A DNA stretch of 64,000 nucleotides from the NCBI GenBank assembly GCA_910578505.1, contig CAJTPV010000002.1, forward strand, positions 1 to 64,000, read 5' to 3'. The first letter of the stretch is position 1; the number at the start of each line of letters is the position of its first letter. The position numbers and the translations under genes are program-made. The notes under the pieces are model-generated. The model had not been told where the DNA came from and did not search any database. It saw only the letters and a program-made list of their open reading frames with translations. Below, one piece after another: positions 42,054-49,684 of this stretch. The DNA is from an uncultured Oscillospiraceae bacterium (GTDB lineage Bacteria; Bacillota; Clostridia; Oscillospirales; Oscillospiraceae).

Positions 42054-43943
42054 TCAAATGTTCAGGGCCTTGCGCTTCTCTTCAATAATAGCCTCCAGCG
42101 TATTGGCGGCGGAAGCGCCGTCCGGGTCGATGATCACGCGCCCGCCGGTCAGCTCCACCATGTCCTCGGTGAGTATCTTGGTCACCAGCTTGCTGCCGGT
42201 GATGAAGGGCGGCACGCCCAAGTGCAGGGGCAGTCCCAGGGCCAGGGCGAAGGCGCCGTCGGCCAGGGCCTGCTCCTCCAGCCACTGGGCGGCGGAGAGG
42301 ACCAGGGGCAGCTGGGGCAGGTCCACACCCATGGCCTCGGCAATCTCGGTGGCCACGATCTCCAGGCGGCCAATGGCCAGACAGGGGCCGAAGTTCAGCA
42401 CCGGCGGGATGCCCAGCTCCTTGCACACGGCCTTCAGGTTGGGACCGGCCAGCTCGGCGGCCTCAGGGGTCATGAGGCCGATGTTCTCCAGCCCGCCGGA
42501 GGAGCAGCCCGCCGTCAGGACCAGGATGTCCTTGGCAATCAGTTCCTTCGTCAGCGCGGCGGTGAGGGTGTCGTGTCCATAGGCCACGCTGGAGCAGCCC
42601 ACCACGCCGGCCAAACCCTTGATCTTCCCGGCGGCGATGAGGTCGATGAGGGGCTTCCAGCTGCCGCCCAGGAACGATTTCAGACTGCCCTCGCTGACGC
42701 CGGTGAGGGTGTTCTTGTTGCCGTGGTCGGTAAAGAGGTTCATGGGCACATTGCCCCGGCGCTCCTTGTAGGCGGCGATGATCTCGTCGATGATCCGGTC
42801 GCCGTCGGCCTGACGGGTCTCGTAGTGGAAGGGGATATACTCCGCGTTGGCCTTTTTCGCCACCACGTCCAGACAGATCTGCTTGATCTTCAGCTCGTCG
42901 CAGATGGGCTCGATGCCGGGCAGGGTGCAGTTGAACTCGCTGAGCACAGCGTCAATAGCGCCGCAGGAGAGGACGGCCTCGGAGATATAGTTGTTGCCCG
43001 CGTGGCCGTCGAAGATCTCAGTGTAATGCTCGCCCCGCAGCTGCAGGTCCTGGCCCACACAGGTGCAGCCCACCAGCTTGAAGCCCTTGGCCCCGGCGGC
43101 CTGGGCCTTGGCCACCACGTCCTTGTCCAGCAGCCGGTCCTGGATGTAGGTGAACAGGGAGTGCTGGTGGCCGGTGATGAGGATGTTGATGTAGTCCGGG
43201 TCAATGACGTTCATGCCTACGGGGGCGGAGCGGATGACCGGGTCGCCCAGCACCACGTCGTTGAGCAGGTTGGTCAGCTGCAGGCCGTAGAGGCCCGTGG
43301 AGATGCCCAGGCGCAGGCAGGAGACCATCATCTCCACCGGGTCGGAGCTGAGGTTGGTGGAGGTCTTGACGATGTTGTTGAACACCTCGCCCTTTGCGCC
43401 GCCGGGCAGGATGCCCAGCTCCTTCCAGCGCTTGACACGGGGGGCGTAGGCCAGCTTTTCCACCAGCTCCATGGGCTCATACTCCGGGCGGTAGAGGTCG
43501 GAGAGGACCGTATCCGCCACCTTTACGCACAGGTCGTACTTGTCAGAGCCGGTGACGCCGAAGATGCCGGCCAGACGGTTCAGGGCCTGCTCGCTGCGGA
43601 TCTTGTCCTTATGCAGGCCGGTGTTTTTCAGCTGCCGGGCGGTGTTTTCCACGATGTGGATATAGCAGCCGGAGCCGGCGGCCACAGCCCGCAGGAAATT
43701 CCTGGCTACGATGGTGTCGGCGCTGGCACCGCAGATGCCGCGGGGGGCGTCGGGGGTCACGCGGCAGGGGCCGTTGGCGCACAGGCGGCAGCAGACGCCC
43801 TGCAGGCCAAAGCCGCATTTGGTGGACTGGCCCGCCACCCGGTGGTGGGCCGTCTCCCGCGGGAGCTGGCGGATGTAGTTCTCCATGGGCTTATCCGCGC
43901 TCTGGCAGGTGTTGCGGCTGAGGCAGTCGGTACAGCTGTTCAT
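42054..43943 (-). CDS. cooS: CooS-type carbon monoxide dehydrogenase catalytic subunit, divergent active site
   Basis: 629 aa, ATG 43943 after AGAGGAGGAAAC. The N-terminal CGFGLQGVCCRLCANGPCRV and GICGA hold all D-cluster and B-cluster cysteines. The C-cluster ligands appear kept: His in ITGHQHSL, Cys in LVGCTCVGQD, SEFNCTLPG, GVVGCSSVAYG, LTAGCSSGG and NFGPCLAIGR. The two catalytic acid/base residues of classical CODH seem absent. At B-cluster-Cys70 plus 23 (His93 in Carboxydothermus CooSII) there is Tyr (SGCYIHIV). At Cys526 plus 37 (Lys563) there is Gln (WLEEQALADG). The proton-relay histidines after position 93 are also missing. No cooC nickel chaperone is in the window. The reaction may therefore not be fast CO oxidation. 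Confidence 0.88.
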   Translation of the reverse strand: MNSCTDCLSRNTCQSADKPMENYIRQLPRETAHHRVAGQSTKCGFGLQGVCCRLCANGPCRVTPDAPRGICGASADTIVARNFLRAVAAGSGCYIHIVENTARQLKNTGLHKDKIRSEQALNRLAGIFGVTGSDKYDLCVKVADTVLSDLYRPEYEPMELVEKLAYAPRVKRWKELGILPGGAKGEVFNNIVKTSTNLSSDPVEMMVSCLRLGISTGLYGLQLTNLLNDVVLGDPVIRSAPVGMNVIDPDYINILITGHQHSLFTYIQDRLLDKDVVAKAQAAGAKGFKLVGCTCVGQDLQLRGEHYTEIFDGHAGNNYISEAVLSCGAIDAVLSEFNCTLPGIEPICDELKIKQICLDVVAKKANAEYIPFHYETRQADGDRIIDEIIAAYKERRGNVPMNLFTDHGNKNTLTGVSEGSLKSFLGGSWKPLIDLIAAGKIKGLAGVVGCSSVAYGHDTLTAALTKELIAKDILVLTAGCSSGGLENIGLMTPEAAELAGPNLKAVCKELGIPPVLNFGPCLAIGRLEIVATEIAEAMGVDLPQLPLVLSAAQWLEEQALADGAFALALGLPLHLGVPPFITGSKLVTKILTEDMVELTGGRVIIDPDGASAANTLEAIIEEKRKALNI

Positions 43944-44045
43944 AGGATGTTTCCTCCTCTATGTGATGATTCCTGAGCTTTTGCGGGTCATAGGGGACCG
44001 CTCCGCCTATGGGAGACAGGCCGGGATCCCCCCGGATATGCATTG

Positions 44046-44074
44046 ATTCTACCATAAAACACGGTATGCCGCAA
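44046..44074 (-). promoter_or_regulatory. Promoter of the cooS operon
   Basis: TTGCGG (44074-44069) and TAGAAT (44051-44046), spacer 17, about 100 bases before the cooS start. No CooA/RcoM-type box was recognised. Confidence 0.55.
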
Positions 44075-44097
44075 GTGGATTTTCACCGTCCGCCGTC

Positions 44098-45048
44098 TCA
44101 TGCCCGCCGGTCGGGAAAGCGGATGCACAGCTCCGCCGCCGTGCCCAGGCCGTCCTTGTCCAGGAGGACCACCGTGTGCCGGGCCTCCGGCTCCTCCTCT
44201 GTGACATCTGACGCGCTGTAGGCCGTGCGGGCGGTCCCGTCTGCGCTCTGCTCCTCCACCAGTACCCAGGCTGTCTCCGGCAGGCATTCCACCTCCGGCA
44301 GGTTCTCCCGCAGGGCCAGGTCGTCGGACTGGAGAAGTGTGTTGCTCCCGTCGAACTGGGACACGGTCAGCTTCTCCAGCCGGGGGGCGTACTCGGCATT
44401 CACCGTCACCTCAATCGTTTCAGAGGTCATCTTGCCGTTTGTTATCTTCGAGAAGGTGCGATTTTCTGAGTATGCACCAAGGCCGTTGGAGCTGTTTCCG
44501 CTGTCATCCAGATAGACTGTGCCGTCTGAAGCCTCATAGACCCGGAAAAAGGTCATGCCGCCGCCATCATTATACCATTGCCAGTCCGGCCCCGCGTCCG
44601 CAGGCGGACCGATGTAGACCGTCCCGCTGATCCTGTAGGTGACCGTATCGCCTTTTCCCTCGTTGAACTCCGCCTCCTGGTGCAGCTGGCTATCAGCCAT
44701 ATCAGATACCGTATCACAAAAAGGGACCGGGTCGCTGCCGTGGATCAGAAACAGGCTGCGGCCCTCTATGCCGAAGCTGTACTTGCCGTCCTTTTCCTCC
44801 CCAACCACGATATTCCGGGGAACGCCGACCTTGCCGAAGTCCGTATCCAGCATTTTTTCGCCCTGGGTAATCAGATTCGGGCTGCTGTAAATTCTGCCCC
44901 GGCCGCAGTTCTTCCTGTCAGTGTCATAGACCACGAAAAATCCGGCGAAGCGGCCTCCGCTGGAATCCCCCGCCTCCGGCTGGGCCAGGGAGCACCCGGT
45001 CAAAACAAACAGCAGTCCCGCCAGCAGCAGCGCTAATCTACGTCTCAT
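44098..45048 (-). CDS. Lipoprotein of unknown function
   Basis: 316 aa from ATG 45048 (GGAGG 9 bases upstream), overlapping the regulator gene by 11 bases. Signal peptide with lipobox LLFVLTGC (Cys19). The mature part is rich in beta-strand patterns: FAGFFVVYDTDRKNCG near the start, a segment KDGKYSFGIEGRSLFLI, and TVYIGPPADAGPDWQWYN. No family recognised. Third gene of an operon with a DUF2975 membrane protein and an XRE regulator, so expression should respond to that regulator. Confidence 0.75.
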   Translation of the reverse strand: MRRRLALLLAGLLFVLTGCSLAQPEAGDSSGGRFAGFFVVYDTDRKNCGRGRIYSSPNLITQGEKMLDTDFGKVGVPRNIVVGEEKDGKYSFGIEGRSLFLIHGSDPVPFCDTVSDMADSQLHQEAEFNEGKGDTVTYRISGTVYIGPPADAGPDWQWYNDGGGMTFFRVYEASDGTVYLDDSGNSSNGLGAYSENRTFSKITNGKMTSETIEVTVNAEYAPRLEKLTVSQFDGSNTLLQSDDLALRENLPEVECLPETAWVLVEEQSADGTARTAYSASDVTEEEPEARHTVVLLDKDGLGTAAELCIRFPDRRA

Positions 45049-45268
45049 TGTCAGATTCCTCCAATCTCCCGTCAAAATGCAGGATATCCCCCACATCGCA
45101 CTCCAGATAGTAGCAGATTTTGTTGATGGTATGGAACCGCACGCCGTTGGCCTTGCCGGAGCGCAGGATGGAGAGGTTGGCCTCCGTGATGCCGACCTTG
45201 GCGCACAGCTCCTTGCCGGTGATGCCCCGGCGCTTGAGGACCTCGTTCAGCGTCACAACAATCGCCAT
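45038..45268 (-). CDS. Small XRE-family (Cro/CI, YozG-type) transcriptional regulator
   Basis: 76 aa, nearly only a helix-turn-helix: LNEVLKRRGITGKELCAKVG, ITEANLSILRSGKANGVRF and the closing YYLECDVGDIL. Such single-domain regulators are typically paired with DUF2975 membrane proteins. It begins 9 bases behind that gene. A 10-base inverted repeat astride the operon promoter (46248-46286) is its likely operator (inference). Confidence 0.88.
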   Translation of the reverse strand: MAIVVTLNEVLKRRGITGKELCAKVGITEANLSILRSGKANGVRFHTINKICYYLECDVGDILHFDGRLEESDNET

Positions 45269-45277
45269 GCCGCCACC

Positions 45278-46216
45278 TCAAATAATGCTCTCGTTGTCGT
45301 CGTTGACAGCCTTCGCGCCCTGGATATACCGGCAGAGCACCCCCAGCGCCGCCGCCAGCAGCACCGTCTCCACGGGGAAGGAGAGCATGGCGGAGATATG
45401 CCGGAGGCTGGAGAACAGCAGCATCTGCGCCGCATTCCCGCCCACGCAGACCAGCACGGACAGGGCGGCGGTCTGGGCGCACCGGCGGCTGAGCTTTTCC
45501 GCCAGGGCCACGGTATCCGCGCTGAAGGGGGCCGCCTCCATGGCTCGGGCCAGGTCCCCGCCCCACAGCAGCACCAGGCAGCTGAGCAGCTGGGGGATCA
45601 ATCCGGCCACAGCCAGCAGCGTCAGGGAGGCGTAGGTGAGAGACAGCTGGTCGGATGCTATATACAGATGCTCTGCCCATATGGCCGGTATGGTGGTATT
45701 GCCCGCTGTGACACTGCGGATGTTTATCACCAGCATCGCGGCGCGCTCCCACACGGCCAGGCACAGCAGCAGGCACCCCGCGCCGTCCAGCAGCGCCGCC
45801 AGGGTCCGGCCCGGCGAGGAGGCGTGCTCCAGCCGCTCCAATCCCCGCAGCACCACCCAGGCCGCCAGGGTGGCCCCGGCGCCGCAGGCGGCGGCCAGGC
45901 CCCAAAAGCTGCTGAGGTCCATCACCGTGCCCAGCAGGGTGGGGTTGACCAGGAAGTACAATCCAGCCAGAATCTCTAACGAGGCCAGCGGCAGCAGCCA
46001 GTCCCACCTGCACCGCCTCCGCCGGAGAAGTCCCAGCATGGGCAGCGCGGCCAGCAGCAGGACGATGGCCCAGGCCCCGGCGTTCCCCGCGCCGCCGGAC
46101 AGGGACAGGGCCCGCAGCCATTGGCCCATATAGGGGAAGAGCTCGGTGTGGAGCAGCAGCGTCAGCAGCGCTGCCAGAGACAGCCCGGCGGCCAGGCCCG
46201 CTTTCTTTGTGTTCAT
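45278..46216 (-). CDS. DUF2975 membrane protein
   Basis: 312 aa with about eight hydrophobic helices and a short charged C-terminus (RYIQGAKAVNDDNESII) typical of DUF2975. The family is linked to XRE regulators in Firmicutes, possibly as a membrane-bound sensor or sequestering partner; the activity is unknown. First gene of a three-gene operon. The protein is longer than most DUF2975 proteins (about 160-200 aa). Confidence 0.75.
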   Translation of the reverse strand: MNTKKAGLAAGLSLAALLTLLLHTELFPYMGQWLRALSLSGGAGNAGAWAIVLLLAALPMLGLLRRRRCRWDWLLPLASLEILAGLYFLVNPTLLGTVMDLSSFWGLAAACGAGATLAAWVVLRGLERLEHASSPGRTLAALLDGAGCLLLCLAVWERAAMLVINIRSVTAGNTTIPAIWAEHLYIASDQLSLTYASLTLLAVAGLIPQLLSCLVLLWGGDLARAMEAAPFSADTVALAEKLSRRCAQTAALSVLVCVGGNAAQMLLFSSLRHISAMLSFPVETVLLAAALGVLCRYIQGAKAVNDDNESII

Positions 46217-46247
46217 GGGATGACCCCCTCCTTCACATTATTGTCTT

Positions 46248-46293
46248 ACGATAATTTCATTTTCAGCATAGCACATAAATTATCGTTTGTCAA
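46248..46293 (-). promoter_or_regulatory. Promoter with palindromic operator of the DUF2975-XRE-lipoprotein operon
   Basis: TTGACA (46293-46288) and TATGCT (46270-46265), spacer 17. A perfect inverted repeat ACGATAATTT (46248-46257) / AAATTATCGT (46277-46286) flanks the -10 on both sides, the right place for repression. Confidence 0.75.
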
Positions 46294-46450
46294 TAATTAT
46301 CAGCAGGCGCACTGCTGCCCCGCAGAAGCCCCGCTCATCCGCTTGAGCAGCAATTTTTCCTTCTCTGTCCTGCGCTGTCCGGAACAGAACTTTTGTTCGT
46401 CCTTGGCGGCGCGCTTTTTAGGCAGTTTGCCGGGAAGGAAAATCCTGTGA

Positions 46451-46634
46451 TTGAAATTTGTTGACATCCTGCATAATATTTCCGCAAATCCCAGGAAGAA
46501 AAAGCAGCGTCTATTCCGTCGAAAGTGTGTGGTTTCCGGGAAAATCGAATAAATTATTCAATATTTTTTTGCCTTTTGTCCGGCGAAATATTGGAGGAAT
46601 CACCATATACATTTCCCCGCGCCCCTGCTATAAT
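46451..46634 (+). promoter_or_regulatory. Two candidate promoters upstream of the 80-aa orphan gene
   Basis: TTGAAA (46451-46456) with TATTAT-like TAATAT (46474-46479), spacer 17; and an extended -10 TGCTATAAT ending at 46634, about 68 bases before the start codon. The long leader (46294-46701) shows nothing else recognisable. Confidence 0.45.
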
Positions 46635-46701
46635 ACCCCTGTGCTCAAGAAAAACAGAGCAAAACAAATCAAAAGCAATCACCCCAAAGGAGGTAACAAC
46701 T

Positions 46702-46944
46702 ATGTTGAAATTTTACTCGATCCCCAATCCCGATAAGCTGCTGTCCGTGGTGGACCAGAGCCAGGGGGATGTATTCCTGCGCCTGCCCGACGGCGGCGAG
46801 TGCAACCTGAAGCAGGAGCACGTTGCCCGTGAGCTTCTGCGCCTGATGACGCCCAACAAGGACGGCGTAAAGATTGAGCTGACCAACCCCAGTGATACCC
46901 CGGCGTTCCTCTTGTATATGATGGAGTGCCAGGCTGCTGACTGA
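46702..46944 (+). CDS. Small orphan protein, 80 aa
   Basis: ATG 46702 after AAAGGAGGTAAC, a very strong binding site, and followed by a strong terminator: a monocistronic, probably highly expressed gene. The protein is acidic and looks like a compact alpha/beta fold (VVDQSQGDVFLRLPDGGE, LKQEHVARELLRLM, VKIELTNPSDTPAF). No family recognised. Pattern is faintly like HPr-type folds, but the phosphorylation motif is missing. Confidence 0.75.
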   Translation: MLKFYSIPNPDKLLSVVDQSQGDVFLRLPDGGECNLKQEHVARELLRLMTPNKDGVKIELTNPSDTPAFLLYMMECQAAD

Positions 46945-46977
46945 TTGGGCACTTGAACTGAAGACAGATCGAACTAC

Positions 46978-47014
46978 GGGGAGCGCATTCGCCAGAATGT
47001 GCCCCTGCTTTTTT
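46978..47014 (+). terminator. Terminator of the 80-aa orphan gene
   Basis: GGGG-GCGCATTC around GCCA with GAATGTGC-CCC (46978-47004, one bulge and one G-T), then TGCTTTTTT. Confidence 0.85.
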
Positions 47015-47022
47015 ATGGAAAA

Positions 47023-47063
47023 GCCAGGGAAATGGCGGGATAAGCTCCCATCATTTCCCTGGC
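47023..47063 (-). terminator. Terminator of blaR1
   Basis: GCCAGGGAAATG (47023-47034) pairs perfectly with CATTTCCCTGGC (47052-47063); on the minus strand TTTTCCAT follows. Confidence 0.75.
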
Positions 47064-47077
47064 ATATTGCTGTCTGC

Positions 47078-49174
47078 CTATTCCACCGTCAGGCCGGTGA
47101 CCGTTCCGTCCGCGCCGTACACGGTGTACACATGCAGCCCGTCGGGCGCGTAGGGGTTGTCGTAGCTGAAGGCGGAGCCGTCCGGCTTCAGGTCCGTGAA
47201 GCGGGCCACCGGCTGGCTGTCGAAGGTCAGCAGCGCCCTGTCCTCCGCGTCCCCGTCGTAGCGCAGCCCCCACCGGGCATACCCGGCAAAGATTTCCGCG
47301 AACGTCCGGCCTCCTCCGGAGGAATTGCCCTGGGCCTCGGCGAACACCGTCGTTGTGGCCTGGGGTTTGCCGCTCCAAAGGCCGCAGTCGATCAGACCGG
47401 GGTCATAGTCCTTGTCTCCCTCGGCGGCCACGCCCTTCAGAGGTCCCGCCGGGTCCACGCCGCCGCCGGGGAGGGGCACTTCCTCCCGCAGGGTGTGGAC
47501 GTCAATGACGCCGTTTTCGTTGCTGTAGACGTACCGGATGCCGTAGCCGCCGTCCCCCATGCTATAGCCGTCCACCAGATACCGGATGGGCTGGCCGTTG
47601 TAGTACAGGCCCTCCGCCTCTATGCCGGAGACGCCGAAAGCCTGGAGGCCCTCCAGCAACGCCGCCGTCTCCTCCAGTTTGTGGAGGGCGTCCTGGGAGC
47701 CCTCCACAAAGAGATAGCCCGGACCTTGCTCAGCAAATGTGGTCCCCACGTCCGCCGTGCCGGAGGCCATGACGGCAGTCTGCTCCACAGCGCCGTCGGG
47801 GCCGGTGATGCTCTTGGAGTACAGCCCGCCGTTTTTGATGTGCTCCAGGGTCTGCTCATACATAGCGATGGTCTCGTCCACCATCTCCTGGTCCCACACA
47901 AACCACCCCTTGTCGCTGGTGTAGCCCCGGGAACCGATGATGTCCGCCAGATTCTTTTTCTCCTGCTCCAGCCAGTCCTTGTACTCGTCGTAGGTCCACC
48001 ACTCCACCTGCCAATCGTCCCCCCAGGGGCCGTATTGGGCGTGATAGCGCTCCTCGTCCAGCCAGGTCCCGCCGCCGTCTATGGAGAAGTGCTGCTCCCC
48101 GTCCAGGCCCTTGGTGATGACCAGCGTGTCGCCCTCGGTGACAGCGCCGGTTTTCCGACCGGTCACAAGCGTGACCTCCGGGGCCGCTTTATTCTCCGGC
48201 GCGCTGGTGGCGAACACGGTGGTGGTCACAGACATGACGGCCAGCACCGCCAGCAGCGCGGCAATGGATAGGTTTTTATGCTTCATAATTGCTTCGATCC
48301 TTTCTTCCAGCGCGTGTCCGCTGAAATGACTGCCGCTGAGGGACGCCTCGCCCCGCTCCTCCTCCAGGCGCAGCAGCGTCAGGGCGTAGCCCCGGCGGTC
48401 CGCGCCGGCGCGCACCACCGCCTCGTCGCAGGCCAGCTCGATGTCCCGGTTGGCCAGCGCGTACATCACCCACACCAGGGGGTTGAACCAGTGCAGGCAC
48501 AGCCCCGCCGCCAGCAGGCACTTGCGCAGGGTGTCAAAGCGGCGGATATGGGTATACTCGTGCTCCAGCACATAGACCAGGCCCTCCCGGTCCGCCAGGT
48601 CCATCCCGCCGGGCAGCAGCACCACCGGCTGCAGAACGCCGTAGGTCAGGGGGGCGGCGATGCGGTCGCTACGCCGCACCTGGACGAACCGCCGCAGGGG
48701 GTGCCGGTCCTGCCAGCAGCGGATAAAACCGTCCTCCACCGGCAGACTCATGGCGTAGAGGCTCCTGCTCTGCAGGTGGCCCCACAGCAGCCACCCGGCG
48801 CACAGGGCCGCCCCCGCGCACCAGAGCAGCGGCAGCAGGTCCGGCAGGCCGGCAGCCGCGCCCGGCTGCACCGCTGCCAGCATCATGTCCGCCTGGGCCG
48901 CGCCTTTCTCCACCAGGACCACCTGGGCGGCGGGCCCCGCAGCCAGCACGCCGGCGTCCGGGGCGGGGGCCGGCCACAGCGCCGCCAGGGCCCGGATGCT
49001 CCACGGCGAGGGGACCGGCAGAGGGACCAGCAGCCGCAGCAGCACGATGTCCCACAGCAGGCAGTACACCCGCTGGGGCGTCCGGCGGCGGAAGCGGACG
49101 CGGAGGGCGGCCACCGCCAGGATCATCACCGCCGCCGACAGGGAGGCCTGCCCCAACAATGTCAGATAGCTCAT
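47078..49174 (-). CDS. BlaR1/MecR1-type M56 membrane metallopeptidase sensor
   Basis: 698 aa. Four N-terminal membrane helices (about 5-25, 35-55, 110-132, 300-325). The M56 zinc site is VLEHEYTHIRRFD followed by LANRDIELACDEAVV. After the last helix (LSIAALLAVLAVMSVTTTVF) comes a roughly 370-residue external part that is not a penicillin-binding domain: no SxxK/KTG motifs are seen, but a charged, Trp-rich region (WGDDWQVEWWTYDEYKDWLE) and VTGLTVE at the end. So the sensed signal is probably not a beta-lactam. Coupled by ATGA overlap to the BlaI-type repressor, which it should cleave or inactivate. Confidence 0.88.
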   Translation of the reverse strand: MSYLTLLGQASLSAAVMILAVAALRVRFRRRTPQRVYCLLWDIVLLRLLVPLPVPSPWSIRALAALWPAPAPDAGVLAAGPAAQVVLVEKGAAQADMMLAAVQPGAAAGLPDLLPLLWCAGAALCAGWLLWGHLQSRSLYAMSLPVEDGFIRCWQDRHPLRRFVQVRRSDRIAAPLTYGVLQPVVLLPGGMDLADREGLVYVLEHEYTHIRRFDTLRKCLLAAGLCLHWFNPLVWVMYALANRDIELACDEAVVRAGADRRGYALTLLRLEEERGEASLSGSHFSGHALEERIEAIMKHKNLSIAALLAVLAVMSVTTTVFATSAPENKAAPEVTLVTGRKTGAVTEGDTLVITKGLDGEQHFSIDGGGTWLDEERYHAQYGPWGDDWQVEWWTYDEYKDWLEQEKKNLADIIGSRGYTSDKGWFVWDQEMVDETIAMYEQTLEHIKNGGLYSKSITGPDGAVEQTAVMASGTADVGTTFAEQGPGYLFVEGSQDALHKLEETAALLEGLQAFGVSGIEAEGLYYNGQPIRYLVDGYSMGDGGYGIRYVYSNENGVIDVHTLREEVPLPGGGVDPAGPLKGVAAEGDKDYDPGLIDCGLWSGKPQATTTVFAEAQGNSSGGGRTFAEIFAGYARWGLRYDGDAEDRALLTFDSQPVARFTDLKPDGSAFSYDNPYAPDGLHVYTVYGADGTVTGLTVE

Positions 49175-49527
49175 GGCAGCTCCTCCACCATTTTCCGCAG
49201 CCGGTCGATCTCCCCGCTGCTGAGGGCCCGGCCCTCCAGCAGGGACGCTACCAGCCGGTCGGCGTGCCCGCCGTACATGCGCTCAATCAGCTCGCGGGTC
49301 TCCTGCCGCTGCACGTCCTCCCGGCTGACCAGGGCGCGGCAGAGAAAGCCGGGGTCCAGCCGCTGAACAAGGCCCTTGTCCACGCACTTTTTCAGGACAG
49401 TATAGGTGGTGGTCTTGCTCCAGCCCACCTCTTTTGCGGCGGCGGCTATGTCCTTGGCGGCCAGCTCCCCGCCGCTCCACAGGATTTCCAATATGCGCAG
49501 CTCGCTGTCGTAGATCTTCTGCTCCAT
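49171..49527 (-). CDS. BlaI/MecI-family repressor
   Basis: 118 aa: winged helix with ILEILWSGGELAAKDIAA and TTTYTVLKKCVDKGLV, then a dimerisation tail RQETRELIERMYGG. It is the partner of the M56 sensor. Two identical-type 16-base palindromes overlap its own promoter. Confidence 0.92.
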   Translation of the reverse strand: MEQKIYDSELRILEILWSGGELAAKDIAAAAKEVGWSKTTTYTVLKKCVDKGLVQRLDPGFLCRALVSREDVQRQETRELIERMYGGHADRLVASLLEGRALSSGEIDRLRKMVEELP

Positions 49528-49549
49528 GGTATCGCTCCTTTGCTGTTTA

Positions 49550-49601
49550 TTCTACTGCAATAGAATGGCTATATTCTACTCCAATAGAACCGCTTTGTCA
49601 A
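49550..49601 (-). promoter_or_regulatory. BlaI-type operators and promoter of the blaI-blaR1 operon
   Basis: Two palindromes TTCTACTGCAATAGAA (49550-49565) and TTCTACTCCAATAGAA (49574-49589), 24 bases centre to centre. The promoter TTGACA (49601-49596) and TAGAAT (49578-49573), spacer 17, overlaps the second. This is autoregulation as in bla/mec systems. Confidence 0.85.
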
Positions 49602-49684
49602 GAGGGGAATTGGGTCCCCGTTGACTTTTTCCGGGCCGGCGGGTATAATCGACCCAGCACAAAACCTTTGTTGAGGAGGCTGCC

